Below, in pieces: positions 45,271 through 57,455 of a stretch of 64,000 nt of DNA. The first letter of the stretch is position 1. Each line of letters starts with the position of its first letter. A program made the translations under genes and the position numbers. This DNA comes from Platanthera guangdongensis (lineage: Eukaryota; Streptophyta; Magnoliopsida; Asparagales; Orchidaceae), in NCBI GenBank assembly GCA_039583875.1, contig CM077165.1, positions 68,498,757-68,562,756 of the forward strand, given 5' to 3'. The notes beneath the pieces were generated by a model, which worked only from the letters and a program-made list of their open reading frames with translations, made no database searches and was not told where the DNA came from.

Positions 45271-48200
45271 GAAAATAAGGGATAAGCCCATTTCCCTTGA
45301 GTTAAGCCAACCAACCTTAGCCCATGACCAGCTCAAGTGGTCAAAGTCTGCCCCTAACCCCCAAAATCAGGAGATAGATTACATGCAAAGGGGTAGAAAT
45401 GGAACTTTGGAGAAATGAGGAGAGAGAGAGAAGAAGAATGAAGAGGAAGGATGGCCACATGGCCACTTACTCAACTGCCTAAGCTTGCTGGCCGGCCTCC
45501 TCAAGCAATTTAAGAGGAATTTGGAGCATGGTGGCCACTTGGCACCATGGGTGAAACAACCAAAGCTCAACCCGAGCTCCCCCTTGGGCTTATCTCCCCA
45601 TACACCAACTCTCAGCCTAATCTAGCCACACCATCAGCTTTCGAGAGCGGAAACGACTGCAGAATGAATCCTGGAGCAAGGGAATTGCTGGAGAATCGAT
45701 AAAATGGGGAGGAGTTGCCGGAGCAAGCTCGGCCATGGCTCACCGCCTCCAAACTCGTCGTCGAGCCGCCCTAACAGTTTGTTTCACCTCACCTCTACCC
45801 GTACTAGGATCCTAGATCGTTTAGGAGAGATATCGGGCTCAATTGAGCCCGATGCCACGTGAGAATAGAGCCAATTTCTCGAGCTTTTCTTCTTGCTCGG
45901 GATCACTGGAGGAGCCGCCTCCGACCGCCTCACTGCCGGGAAACACTAGCCCCCACCTCAACGGAGTTGGTGGCAATAATCGCCGGCGGTGGCACCGGCC
46001 CAAGTGGCCGAAAATGAGAAATCTTGTTGATCCAGGTCGGGCATGTCCTTGGGTACATTATATGCCCATGATAAAAATTTCAGTCACTTTTGACTTCTGC
46101 ATGATGGGTATTCCCTCTTGTGTGTGAAGGGTTAACATAGGCTTGGGGTGCGTATAGTCATATGTACCAACATGTGAATTTACCTATTATTACACATGGT
46201 ATGACTATAAAACTCTGGACATGAGTTCATAGTGATGGATTTTACCCCTCATAGAAATATTAGGATTTTTGGAAGCAAAAATCCCATTATTTGGAATTTT
46301 TGAAAGTTAGGCCATTTATATGCAAAACTTTGAAAATAGGGATATTGAAGATTTTAAACCCTTAGATTTTGTCTCAAGCTCAAGGGAGTCATATGTAATC
46401 CCTGGAAAATTTATGGCCCAGATTAGTTGACTTTATAATGATTTTATGTAGTTGTGACCATTTTGCCCTTTGGGGGTAATTATTTATCTTTGGTGAAAAT
46501 TAAAATAAAAATATTCTGAAAAAAATTCATAGTGATGTATTTATGAGATAATGACATGGTGTAATTATCTTAGAATTTTTGGATACTTTATTAAATTTAA
46601 AACTCAAGGAATGACATTTTAGTGATAATTTCATATGAGATAATAAAGGATCAAATTACTGTTTAAAGTTATGAATTTTGGTACTTAGTATTATTTCACT
46701 AATTTACATCTGCAAAAATTTTTATAGATTTTCAGTAACATATTTCCTGTACTTCATTTGGAACGTGGCCGATTAATGGATTTAACAATAAATGGAATTA
46801 AAGAGAAATATATATGGGAAAATCACAATTCTTGATATCCAGTCATAATTAACATAGATGATCCTCAAGAAATATTATTAGACCCATAGAACCATTTGTC
46901 ATAGTATCTCATGCATAAAGGGACATAGACCACTTAATTAAAGAATTTAATTTAGGGTCATAATGACGTGGGAAAATAGTAAAATTTCATATGGTGAACA
47001 GTACATATCATACTACCCTATGATAAATATTTAGGGTCATGGTGACCAAAGTATTGGAAGTCCATCTATACGGGTGGTATTGGGTCATGGGTTGTGACTA
47101 GCACAGTTAGCATAAACTACTAGGACCACAGGGGGATATGATTAACCATTGAGGTGAGAATTGCATTTGAGGAATAAGCCCTGGTTGGTCTCATATAGGT
47201 CACTACTGGATCACGAGGTGTGGAGTGCAAACCATAAGGCAGTGGCTAAAACGGAGATCGACGGAATGCCGCCGATTTCCCGGTAATATCTTAAGTCATT
47301 AGGATTGTTCCAGAGCAACAACGAGAGCTGGGGGGTGAATTATGGGTAGTCATCAACTAAAGTAAATATCCTTGAGAAAGGGAGCTTTGGGCTTCATCCC
47401 ATCGTAGTTCCTAGTGCCCCTGAGAGCCCTTCACCGGGTATACCATGGGCAGTCCTGGGATTAACCCTAAGTCACTAAGTATAATAACCCGTAGACAGGA
47501 GTAGTCTAATAGGTTAGGCATCGTATCATCATTCTCACCCGTATAGGGTGGGAGGGCTTGTGGTAATATTCTCACCCGTGTAGGGTTGGAGGGATTGTGG
47601 TAAAATTCTCACCCGTGTAGGTTTGGAGGGATTCAGGACGTGTTGGTCCTGCGAGCTCGGGTTGGAATATCTTGCAGGTGAATAAACCTGTGGCGGATCA
47701 TGCGGTACTGGGCCAATCGTCACACCGATGGCAGTACGGTGACTCTGGCGAGTTGTGATAGTTTGAGGGGCCAGTGGGTTGTTTTACGCTGCGGTCTGGA
47801 GGACGATCTCCGATAACACACACTCGACCAAAAAGACTGGTGGGTTGCCAGCAAATAGTACGCAGAGACTCTAGAGTGCACCTAGGGTGTGTACAGAGGC
47901 GTATGTGAGGTCTAGGCCTGATAGTGTGTACACCCGCCTAGGAGTGGAGATGCCCGCTCCACTGCTGCCGTAGCCACAACGGTGGTACCAGAGAGTGATG
48001 CTAGCTACAAAAAGCGGGAACTAAAGATCTGTGATCACAGAGTCGTTGTGTGTGAGTTGCACTTGCATGACTCATAAATAACTGCAAGCATTCATTCATA
48101 TTAGGACATACACTTTATGGATCCTTATCATATAAATTAGTATGAGCACTTTTATATGATAAGTTAATTTTGGAAACTCTAACTTATATGTTTGTATGGG

Positions 48201-48992
48201 CACTCATATAAGTTAGGGTACTTCTGTGATGTATATTAGCAGTAGAGTTTTATACTTTATTTACTTCACTTAACTTATTTCCAGTTTTACTTACTTTTGT
48301 ACTGTACATGCTTCTATATTTGGACTATATACATAGAATTGCTAGTATAGATTTACTGCTTACATTCATACTTGGTATCATACATTCCTTGTAACCTGCT
48401 TCCCTTTTTGTTACCCGTTATTGTCCTCCGCTTCATCCTCCCATACGGTGCCTAGGAGTTGCGGGGCGAGGTGCAGAGGAAACGACTTAGTCTTTTTGAC
48501 TAATGGTCGGTGACCAAACTATTTTTAGGAGCTCGAGGAGATGGAGCACCAACACGACCGGCAGGACGAGGTGACAGGACATGAGGAGTTGATACCACCA
48601 CCACCTACTATGTCTACTGCAGAGTTTCCTCAAGTGGGACGAGTACGAGGATAGTTTTGCTTCCGCATTTTATTGTGTGAGGAGAGTTGATATTCATGTA
48701 CAGGCCATAAGCCCTTTTTACTCTTCTTATTATTTCTACTCATTGTGGACTGGATGTACTTTCATTTCATTATATGATATGTACTATGACTGTGGACTAG
48801 TTTGTAGTTCATTTCTACATTACTTCTATACTTCTGTTTCTCATATTAGCCTACAGTTTTTATTTTATGATCGTGCTAGCCGGCAAAATCGGCGTCTTGC
48901 GGTGTCCTCTAACCCGTGAGTTAGAGTCACCGTAAGACGGCGGTTCTGGGCATAAGACCAGGAGCCTCCTTATTAAGGGGAGGGTTCTTACA
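45271..48992 (+). repeat. G4 5' LTR, 5'-truncated
   Basis: Collinear with 54341-54428 plus 58457-61904. It lacks the first 458 bp (present at 53883-54340) and about 490 bp corresponding to roughly 59137-59627. It ends TTCTTACA at 48992. The GGGCTCAATTGAGCCC palindrome lies at 45835-45850 and a 45-bp tandem triplication at about 47535-47635. No gene is seen. Confidence 0.9.
47535..47635 (+). repeat. Tandem about 45-bp repeat in G4 LTR
   Basis: TTCTCACCCGTrTAGGGTkG recurs three times with GGAGGG..TTGTGGTAA linkers. The 3' LTR holds the equivalent at about 61120-61220. Confidence 0.85.
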
Positions 48993-48995
48993 AAC

Positions 48996-49004
48996 TGGTA
49001 TCAC
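48996..49004 (+). other. G4 primer-binding site
   Basis: TGGTATCAC three bases after the LTR end; a partly decayed tRNA-iMet site (usual TGGTATCAGAG). Confidence 0.75.
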
Positions 49005-49061
49005 TTGAACAAGAGATCATATGAGAAATAAGTCCACAGAACTGGACCACCCCGCTCGAGC

Positions 49062-50266
49062 ATGAGTTTGCGGACAAACTATGCAGCGGAAGCAGTGGTG
49101 TGCCCATGTGTAAAAAGTCACATAAAACAGTCCATTAAATACAATGAGTTAGGCCAGTTCTGTTTAAACATTACCTTTATGCAACCTCCACAGCTCGCTA
49201 CGCCGCAGAATGTGGTTCCTCCCCCTCCGGCTGCCACTCCCTTTCTACAGATAGAGATTGGGCAAACTCTGACGGCTATCCTGGAAGCCTTCAAAGCCCA
49301 GCAGGTCCCGGCTTCGCAGCCAAATCCAGGGTCAAGCTGGTTGAGTGCCTTCAAGAGCCTGTCCCCGCCGATATACCGAGGGACAAAGGATGCTGTGAAG
49401 ATTGAGGAATGGCTGGAGTCCATACAGGAGATATTGGCAGGTATCAGCTGCCTGGTCAGCCAGGCAGTTCCTCTAGCCACGTCTGCATTAGATGCTCATG
49501 CAAAAAGATGGTGGAATTCCGTGCGAGAGTCCACTTATGCTGATTGAGAGCTGTCAGACAACTCATGGGAGGAGTTTAGTGAGAAATTCTTGGAGCATTA
49601 TGTGTCCACCACAGACAGAGATGCACTGGAAGAGTGGTTTATGAACCTCAAGCAGGGGACCAGATCTGTGATCGAGTATCAAAGAGAGTTCTCCCATCTG
49701 GATAGATTTGCGGGGATCCATGACATGGATGACAAGAAGTACGCCAAGAGATTCTATCATGGGCTCAGAGATTCCTTGAGGCAGCCCCTACTATTCATCT
49801 CTCAGGGCATCTCATCACAAATCATAGAAATGGCCAAGAAGCTGGAGGCAGACCAGCTGATGGTGCAGAATAGAGGAAAGAGGCCGCTGGAAGGGTCATC
49901 ACCCGGGGAGAGTAGCAGGGGATCCCAGCGAGGCAGAGTCATTGGATATAAGAGGGGTGGGGGATATCGTCGTCCCAACTTCAGGCAGGAGCATGGGCCT
50001 CCTACAGTGTTAGCTCCCCCACCTCTACAGGTGAATGACCCGAGGATGCAAGAAGACCGTGGCCACCGGCCGGTAGTTTGTTATGGATGCCACCAGCCTG
50101 GGCATATTAGATCGGAGTGTCCGCATCAGTTTAGTCCACCTCCTCCTCCACCTCCAATGGCCCCTCCAGTACAACAGGGCAAAGGCTGAGGCCGAGGATG
50201 AGGTCGAGGCTGAGGCCGGGGATATCACGACCGTGGGCGAGAACAGGAGCAAATATACGCACTAGA
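49062..50266 (+). pseudogene. gag: G4 gag
   Basis: Single frame with stops at 49545, 50187, 50199 and 50211. The start is ATG 49062 or the in-frame ATG 49179 (MQPPQLATPQNV). The gypsy gag domain spans about 49350-49830 (AKRWWNSVRES, WEEFSEKFLEHYV, GTRSVIEYQREFSHL). A CCHC knuckle (CYGCHQPGHIRSEC) is at about 50080-50121. A Gly/Arg repeat after it has three CGA codons turned to TGA. Its role would be RNA packaging and capsid. Confidence 0.9.
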
Positions 50267-50405
50267 CCTCGCCGAACCGAGGAACCCAGAGGAGGTCATC
50301 ACAGGTACTTAGATTATTGTAAATTTAAAAGTTTCATTTGTGTAATACCTGATTATTTAAAAAAAACAACAGTTTATTTAAACCCAAACAAACTCAGGTA
50401 TAGTC

Positions 50406-52376
50406 ATGATCAGCGGCAAGCCCGCTCGTACCTTATTTGACACGGGTGCCTCCCACTCGTTTGTTTTCGAGGCCTTTATTGAAGGTCTGGAGGGTGTGGA
50501 AAGATTTCTAGGCTCGGAGATGAGGGTGCGTCTACCCAATGGGTCAGCGCTACGGACCTCTGCCCATTGCAACATGGAGGCCGAGATTGGTTGCAAGACA
50601 TTTGAGGTGCCAGCGACGATCCTGCGACTGCCAGATTTCGACTTGATCTTGGGAATGACGTGGTTACACTGGAACTATGCCAAAATTGATTCCACGTCGA
50701 AAAGGATCACTCTGAGGCAGGGCGACTCATACGTCATCGTCGAAGGTATCAGACCTATCTCCCATATATTATTATCATCTGTACAGGCTGTCAAGGCCCA
50801 CCATCAGGGAGAGGAGGTGTACATTATATGCTTCGATATGGCCGGAGCAGAAGCTTCCCTTGCTGACATCCCGGTGGTTCGGGATTTCCCCGACGTATTC
50901 CAGGAGAAATTGCCCGGATTACTGCCAACTAGGGATGTGGACTTCCGGATACAACTAGTGCTGGGAGCGAGGCCCGTACCTCGAGCACCATATAGGATGG
51001 CTCCTAAGGAGTTGGTTGAGTTCAGGACCCAGCTGCAGGAGTTAGTAGAGTCGGGCTTTGTTCGACCCAGCTCAACACCCTGGGGAGCACCAGTATTATT
51101 TGTCAAGAAGAAGGATGGGTCGTTGCGGCTCTGCAACGACTATCGAGTGCTGAATCGGCTGACAGTCCGGAACACTTACCCATTGCCCTGGATTGATGAG
51201 ATATTTGATCAACTTCAGGGAGCCTTCTAGTTCTCCAAGCTGGACTTACGATCAAGGTATTATCAGCTGCGGATTCAGGAGGAAGACATTCCGAAGACAG
51301 CATTTAGTTCCCGCTATGGACTGTACGAGTTCACAGTGATGCCATTCGGGCTCACGGATGCACATTTCGCATTCATGAGTCTGATGAACCGTGTTTTTGA
51401 GCCTTACCTGGATAGATGCGTCATAGTATTTATTGATGATATCTTGATCTATTCTCGGACGAAGGAGGAGCATATGCGGTATTTGGGATAGGTACTGGAG
51501 AGATTGAGGGAGCACCAGTTGTATGCGAAGTTTTCCAAGTGCCAGTTCAGGCTGCAAGAGGTGGCATTTCTTGGACACGTTGTTAGTGGAGCCGGGTTGG
51601 CCGTAGATCCAGCCAAAGTACAGGCAGTGCGTGATTGGACGTGGCTAAAATCAGCTTCTGATATACGCATGTTCTTGGGACTCGTCGGGTATTACCGTAA
51701 GTTCGTGGATGGGTTTTCGAGGATAGCACTTCCCATCACAACATTAACGAAGAAGGAAGCAGCATTTGTGTGGACTGAAAGGTGCGAGTCATCGTTTCAG
51801 GATTTAAAGAACCGGCTTACCTCTACCCCTATCCTTGCACTTCCATCTGGGAAGGAAGGATTCCAGATTTACACCGATGCTTCTTACCAGGGAATGTGTG
51901 TTGTCTGGATGCAGCACGGCCACGTTATTGCCTATGCCTCCAGGCAATTGAAGAAACATGAACAGAATTACCCGTTGCATGACTTAGAGCTCCGGGCGAT
52001 CGTATTCGCACTGAAGATATGGAGACACTACTTGTATGGGGTTCATTGTGATGTCTACTCGAATCACAAGAACCTCAAATACGTCGACACGCAAAAAGAT
52101 CTGAACCTTCGGCAGAGGAGATCACTGGAATTTCTCTATAATTATGATTACAAATTGCACTATCACTAGGGGAAAGCGAACACTGTGGCATATGCATTGA
52201 GCAGGAGAGCCGACAATACTAGACCGGAACCCCGAGTGATGTATATGGGATTGATGCAGATGATGGATGATATGCATATCACCATGGTTTCAGAGGGCAA
52301 GCTAGAAGTCTACCGGGAATATCTGAACTCCTTGATCGTGGAGAATGATCTTCGGGAGCGCATCTTGACGCAGTAG
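50406..52376 (+). pseudogene. pol: G4 pol part 1: protease, reverse transcriptase, RNase H
   Basis: Same frame as gag. The protease has [11 protein letters not shown] (Asp-Thr-Gly) near 50436 and [12 protein letters not shown] near 50632. RT begins near 51020: [35 protein letters not shown] and [10 protein letters not shown] (FIDD box, about 51430). RNase H is near 51860-52190 ([31 protein letters not shown]). TAG stops at 51228, 51489, 52167 and 52374 interrupt it. Catalytic residues appear kept, so decay is mainly point nonsense. Confidence 0.92.
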
Positions 52377-52519
52377 AGGCTAGATGCAGCCTTAAAGACG
52401 ATATTGAGAGCCCTGGAAGGGGGCAAATTCAGGGATTATACACTGTAGGATGATCTCATTCATTTCCGTGGGCGCATTTATATACCCGCAGGCGGTGCCA
52501 TTCGGGAGGATATACTTAG

Positions 52520-53785
52520 AGAGGCGCACCACTCTCAATATTCAGTGCATCCCGGGATCACCAAGATGACAGCTGATTTGTGGCGACACATGTATTGGAC
52601 AGGGATGAAGAGAGAGATCATTCATTATGTGACACACTCGTGACATATTAGCAGGTAAAAGTGGAATGCAAGAACCTGAGGGGATTACTATAGCCATTAC
52701 CGGTGCCAGAGTGGAAATTCGAGGATATATCTATGGATTTTATGCACGGATTACCTCGCTCCCACTCTGGGAACGGTTCCATATGGGTGATCGTCGACAG
52801 GCTGATCAAGGTGGCTCGATTTATCCCGATCAGGAAGGACTGCCCAGCTGCTATTTTGGTGAGATTATTTGTGGAGCAGTTCGTCACGTACCATGGCATC
52901 CCCAGAACGATCATCTCGGACCGTGATGGTCGGTTCACATCGAGGGAGTGGAGGTATGTGCATGCTTACTTGGGTTCTTGGCTCACTTCTAGCACCGCCT
53001 TCCATCCGCAGATTGACGGCCAGAATTAGCGGACCATCAGGACCATGGAGGATTTGCTTCGTCTATGCATATTGGATATAGGGAATCCCTAGGAGAGACT
53101 GTTGCCCATGATCAAGTTTTCTTATAATAACAATCACCAGGCAAGCATTGGGATGGCGCCTTACGAGGCTTTGTATGGAAGAAAGTGTCAGACGCCTTTG
53201 TCTTGGGTTCAGGATGTAGACACGAGGTCTCTTGGTTCAGAGTACATTGAGGATACGAAAGCTCAGATTTCACTGATCAGGGAACGAATGCTGGAGGCCT
53301 AGAGTTGACAGGTAAAGTACTATGATGCGCGTCATCGGAAGGTGGAATTTCAGGTGGGAGACATGGTATTATTGAAGATACATCCCGTGCACGGTGTCTC
53401 TCGGATGCGGAGACACAAGAAGCTCAGTCCACGATATATGTGGCCGTACTTGATTCTGGAGCGGGTCGGTCCTTTGTCCTATAGACTGCAGCTACCATTA
53501 GAGTTGGGGACCCTGCACGATGTCTTTCATGTCTCTTCATTGCGAAGAGCTCTCCCTCGGCCGGTACAGTACATCACTACTACAGTTGGCCCGATAACAC
53601 CCGATAGATCAGTTCGGTTGGAACCAATCCGGATCGACGATACAACAGTTCGAGTGTTGCGAAAGAAGAAGCTTCCCCTTGTGAAGGTGTTGTGGTCCAA
53701 CCATGGATGGGAGGAGCACACCTGGGAGCCAAGGGACCTAATGCTAGAGCGGCACCCGGAACTTTTCACTTCAGGTATGCCTTAG
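52520..53785 (+). pseudogene. pol: G4 pol part 2: integrase and chromodomain
   Basis: A remnant zinc-binding region (HPGITKMTADLWRHMYWTGM) is near 52548. The frame then shifts. The integrase core at 52703-53330 has WKFEDISMDFMHGLP, IISDRDGRFTSREW, STAFHPQIDGQN and MAPYEALYGRKCQTPLSW. The C-terminal part has LSPRYMWPYLILERVGPLSY; the chromodomain PLVKVLWSNHGWEEHTWEPR ends near 53785. Stops (about 53027, 53092, 53300, 53306) are mostly TAG/TGA where relatives have CAG/CGA. Confidence 0.92.
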
Positions 53786-53882
53786 TTTTATCTTTAAAAT
53801 TCCTTAATTACTTGCAAGTAGAACCCCGTAGGCCCGAACTTAAATTTCGGGGACAAAATTATTTTTTTTGTTTATTGGGATT

Positions 53883-54428
53883 TGTAACATCCCATTTTCA
53901 ATTAGGCCCCTCAACTTAGATTGGGTTAGGCATGTGGTGGGTGATAAGGATTTTAGCAAGGTTTGACCCTAGAAGATGGGGTGTAGCCATGTGGGGCCCA
54001 CTATAGGGCACAAGTCAAACTAGGTCAAACTAGCCTAAATAGGAACCCTAGCCACACCATGACCCCCACCACATTGCCCTAACCCTAAGAACAATCTAAG
54101 TGAACCCTAAAGCATGCCATTAGGTCACCCATTGACCCAATTTGACCAAGTCAACCCTAAACCTTAAATTGGTCAAACCCACACCTAAATGCCCAAGTAG
54201 TCCAAGTGGGGCATCACCATGGCCCAACCCATGTTGGGTGATGCCATAGGGTTCATGACCCTCAAGTGGGGTCAGCCCACTCGCGATGTTGACCAAGTCA
54301 ACCTAAAAAGTCAACTTGGTCAAACATGTGGCCTAAAGAGGAAAATAAGGGCTAAGCCCATTTCCCTTGGGTTAAGCTCACCAACCTTGACCCATGACCA
54401 GCTAAAGTGGTCAAAGTCTGCCCCTAAC
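53883..54428 (+). repeat. G4 3' LTR, first segment
   Basis: Starts TGTAACATCCCATTTTC after the AATTTCGGGGACAAAATT motif. It is interrupted at 54428 by G5 and resumes at 58457; the undisturbed arrangement is seen at 45350-45372. Confidence 0.9.
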
Positions 54429-54530
54429 TGTAACAACCCATTTTTCAGCACGCATGTTTTTGGGGTGACACGGCATGGGACACGGGCGTGTCCCAAGGCG
54501 TGTCCTGCATCGACGAGTGTTCGGGAGGAA

Positions 54531-55974
54531 CAATGTGAACTGGACGGAGGTGCAATGTGACCTTGCGGACCGAGTTCGACGGGAAATGGAGTTCGAAACA
54601 GATCTCCTATGCTATGCGAAAGCTGGGCCAGAAGGAAAGTTCTCCTGGAATGACGGTCTTTTGCGAAAAGAAGGCCGTTTGTTCGTCCCGAATGTGCGTA
54701 AATTGCGGGAAGAACTGATGTATGATGCGCATTATGCAAAATATTCTATCAACCCCCGGAGCATGAAGATGTTCAACGATATGAAGAAGCTATTTGGTGG
54801 CCAGGGCTAAAGAGAGATGTGGTTCTTTATGTCGCCAAATGCCAAACATGTACGATGGTCAAGGCGGAATGCCAGAAACCGGCGGTTATTTGAAGTTGTT
54901 GCCGATTCTAGAGTGGAAATTTGACGATATTTCTATGAATTTCCTGTACGGGTTGCCGAGATCTCAGCGAGGGAACGATTCCATCGGGGTGATTGTTGAT
55001 CGGCCGACAAAATGGCACATTTCCTACCAAACAAGCGAGATGATTCAATAGAAAGTTTGACAAAGCTATACGTGGAGCAGATTGTACGACTTCACGGTGT
55101 TCCTCGGAGCATCGTGAGTGATCGAGATGGGCGATTCACGTCAAAGGATTGGAGGCTAGTTCACCAGCTGTTTGGCACGAAGTTGACTTTCAGTACGACC
55201 TACCATCACTAAATGGATGGCCAAACTGAACGAACCAACAGAACGATGGAGGACATGCTCCGAATGTGCGCCCTTGACTTTGGAAAGAGATGGGAAGATC
55301 ATCTCTGCATGGTGGAGTTTGCTTATAATAACAGCTAACAGGCGAGCATCGGAATGACACCATATGAAGCGCATATGGAAGGAAGTTTTGTACTCCCTTG
55401 ACTTAGGTAGAAGCAGGCAAAGCAAGAGTGTCTAATCGTAATGAAGTCAATGAAGCAAATGCTCAACCATTCATGCTATTCGAGAGAGGCTACTCATAGC
55501 CCAAGATCGTCAAGCGAAGTACTACAACGCCAAGCACCGGAACGTGGAGTTCGCGGTAGGTGATTGGGTCTACTTAAAGATCAAGCCCTTCAAAGGTGTC
55601 TCCAGGATTCGACGTTTGAAAAGTTGAGTCCAAGATATTTGGGTCTATTTGAAGTTGTTGAGCGAATCGGCGAAGCTGCGTATCGGCTAGCTCTTTCGGC
55701 AGACTTGGGTGGACTACATGATATGTTTCACATCTCGGTGCTTCGGAAGGCCGTGAAAGATCCAGCTCAAGTGATCACGGATGATCGTGTGTCGGTGGAG
55801 TATGGGCTAACAACAAGAGTTAAACCCATTCAGATCGAAGATCGAGTCAAGAAACAGTTACGGAACAAGACGATCAGGATGGTTAAGGTCCGATGGGACA
55901 ATTGCAGCCGTGAGGAGCTTACATGGGAGCGAGAGCAGACCATACGAGCGGAGTTTCCCGAGCTGTTTCGGTAA
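54531..55974 (+). pseudogene. pol: G5 pol 3' end: H2C2, integrase, chromodomain
   Basis: Several frames. 54475-54810 includes KAGPEGKFSWNDGLLRKEGR and LREELMYDAHYAKYSINPRS, the zinc-binding region. The integrase core at 55012-55212 has YVEQIVRLHGVPRSIVSDRD, then [20 protein letters not shown] and YNNS. 55564-55974 has LSPRYLGLFEVVERIGEAAY, then a chromodomain-like end RMVKVRWDNCSREELTWERE. It has stops near 54807, 55210 and 55337 and frameshifts. No protease or RT is left. Confidence 0.87.
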
Positions 55975-56078
55975 CCGAGTGGATAGTGAAAATTTTGTTG
56001 TAACATAAATGTTTAATGTTATAAATTTTGGTTATTGATTGCCTTCCTGTATACGAATTTCGAGGACGGAATTTCTTA

Positions 56079-56092
56079 TAGGAGGGGAGGGT
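56079..56092 (+). other. G5 polypurine tract
   Basis: ATAGGAGGGGAGGG before the 3' LTR; preceded by the AATTTCGAGGACGGAATT motif at about 56057. Confidence 0.8.
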
Positions 56093-56130
56093 TATAACAA
56101 CCCATTCTTCAGCAAGCAAGTTTTTGGGGT

Positions 56131-56575
56131 GACACAGCCTGGGACACAGGTGTGTCCAGGGGCATCTCCTGCGTCGACGAGTGTTCGGGAGGAATAGTCG
56201 ACGAGTGGTCGACAAAATTTGGTCGACGATCGTCGAGTGCTTAGGACACGGCCTGTGACACGGGCGTGTCACAGGGCGTGTCAGCACGGTCGACGAACTC
56301 AGCCCGACGAATTTGAGATGGGGAGTGTCGAGTGTCGTGTATGGGCACATGGCCCGGGACACGGGCGTGTCATAGGCCTTGTGAGTCTCGGGTGATTTTG
56401 AGATTCTTCAGCTTGATGAACACGACCACAGACATGGGCGTGTCTGAAGGCATGTCGGGTGACACGGCACGTGACACAGGCATGTCACATGGGCGTGTCA
56501 CTGGTTTAGATAAGTCTGTTGAGCACCGCTTGTGGTACACGGCCTGGGACACGAGCGTGTCATAGGCCGTGTCAG
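56131..56575 (+). repeat. GACACGGGCGTGTC and TCGACGATCGTCGA motif array in G5 LTR
   Basis: Many copies of GACACGGsCGTGTC-like inverted motifs (GACACGGGCGTGTC, GACACAGGCATGTC, CATGGGCGTGTC), with a central TCGACGA cluster at 56195-56245. The start of the same array survives in the 5' LTR stub at 54467-54520. Confidence 0.9.
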
Positions 56576-57138
56576 GCAAAATTTATGATTTTTGGTGAAA
56601 TCGTGGCCATCCATTCCTTCAGCCTGGATCCAAGGGCTGAAAGGCCTCCCTGTCTTCTAAAGGACGAGAATGGGTTCGAGAAACTCATTTGGCTTTTGAA
56701 TTTCTCTTACTACACTTCTAGAGAGAGAAAGAGAGAGGAAGAAGGAGGAGGAGGAGAGGGGGCTGATCACCGGTGGTGCTGCGGTTGGCCAACGAGAGAT
56801 CCGAGGCCGACGTTGCGGAGGAAAAGCTCTTGTGAGTCGTTCGAGCCAGCTTGGAACTCATGGCACCGAAATGGAAGGCTTCAAGGGTAACGACCTTTCT
56901 TCCTAGCCATGTGAAGGCTTCCTTTTTGGCATATGTATGTGATTCCCCCACTAAATGGTGGCTGGTTTTGGGAGCCTTTGGGTTGATTCATGGAATCCCC
57001 TTTGTTGGCATATAGATCCGGAAATGGAGTACGGAATAGGCATGCTGTATGAAGCCCATCTAGACAGGTTGGTCTGGATTGGTGATGTTGTATACGAACC
57101 GGAGAAGTCTCCGTGATAAACGCGTAGTTTAGGAGTCA

Positions 57139-57455
57139 ACGGGTTGGACCTGTGAAAGAAAGTAACAGGAAGTACTGGAGTGGTAGTCCAGGAAAATACA
57201 TGTATAATGTTTGTAATGCTTGTGCTATTGGGTTCGACCTGTGAAAGGAAGTAGTAGGAAGTACTGGATTGGAATTCCAGGAAATACCCTTTGTAATACT
57301 TATGTTCATAGGGAGTCCACCTGTGAAGAGAGTAACAGGAAGTACTGGCATGGTAGCCAAGAAAGACCCCTGACATTTGTTATATTTGCGGTGTCCACCT
57401 GCGAAGAGAGTAGCAGGAAGTACTGGTGTGCCCAGGAAAGACCCGCTAATGTTGT
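57139..57455 (+). repeat. About 85-bp tandem repeat in G5 LTR
   Basis: Four imperfect units, each with CACCTGTGAAGAGAGTAACA or a variant, then GGAAGTACTGG and a CAGGAAA block. Starts are near 57139, 57228, 57310 and 57392. Confidence 0.88.

Noticed and set aside
49118..49480. Minus-strand 120-codon ORF
   Set aside because: Antisense of G4 gag, which has clear gag-domain and zinc-knuckle motifs on the plus strand.
54060..54090. Telomere-like CCCTAA units
   Set aside because: Only one or two units occur, in ordinary LTR sequence.
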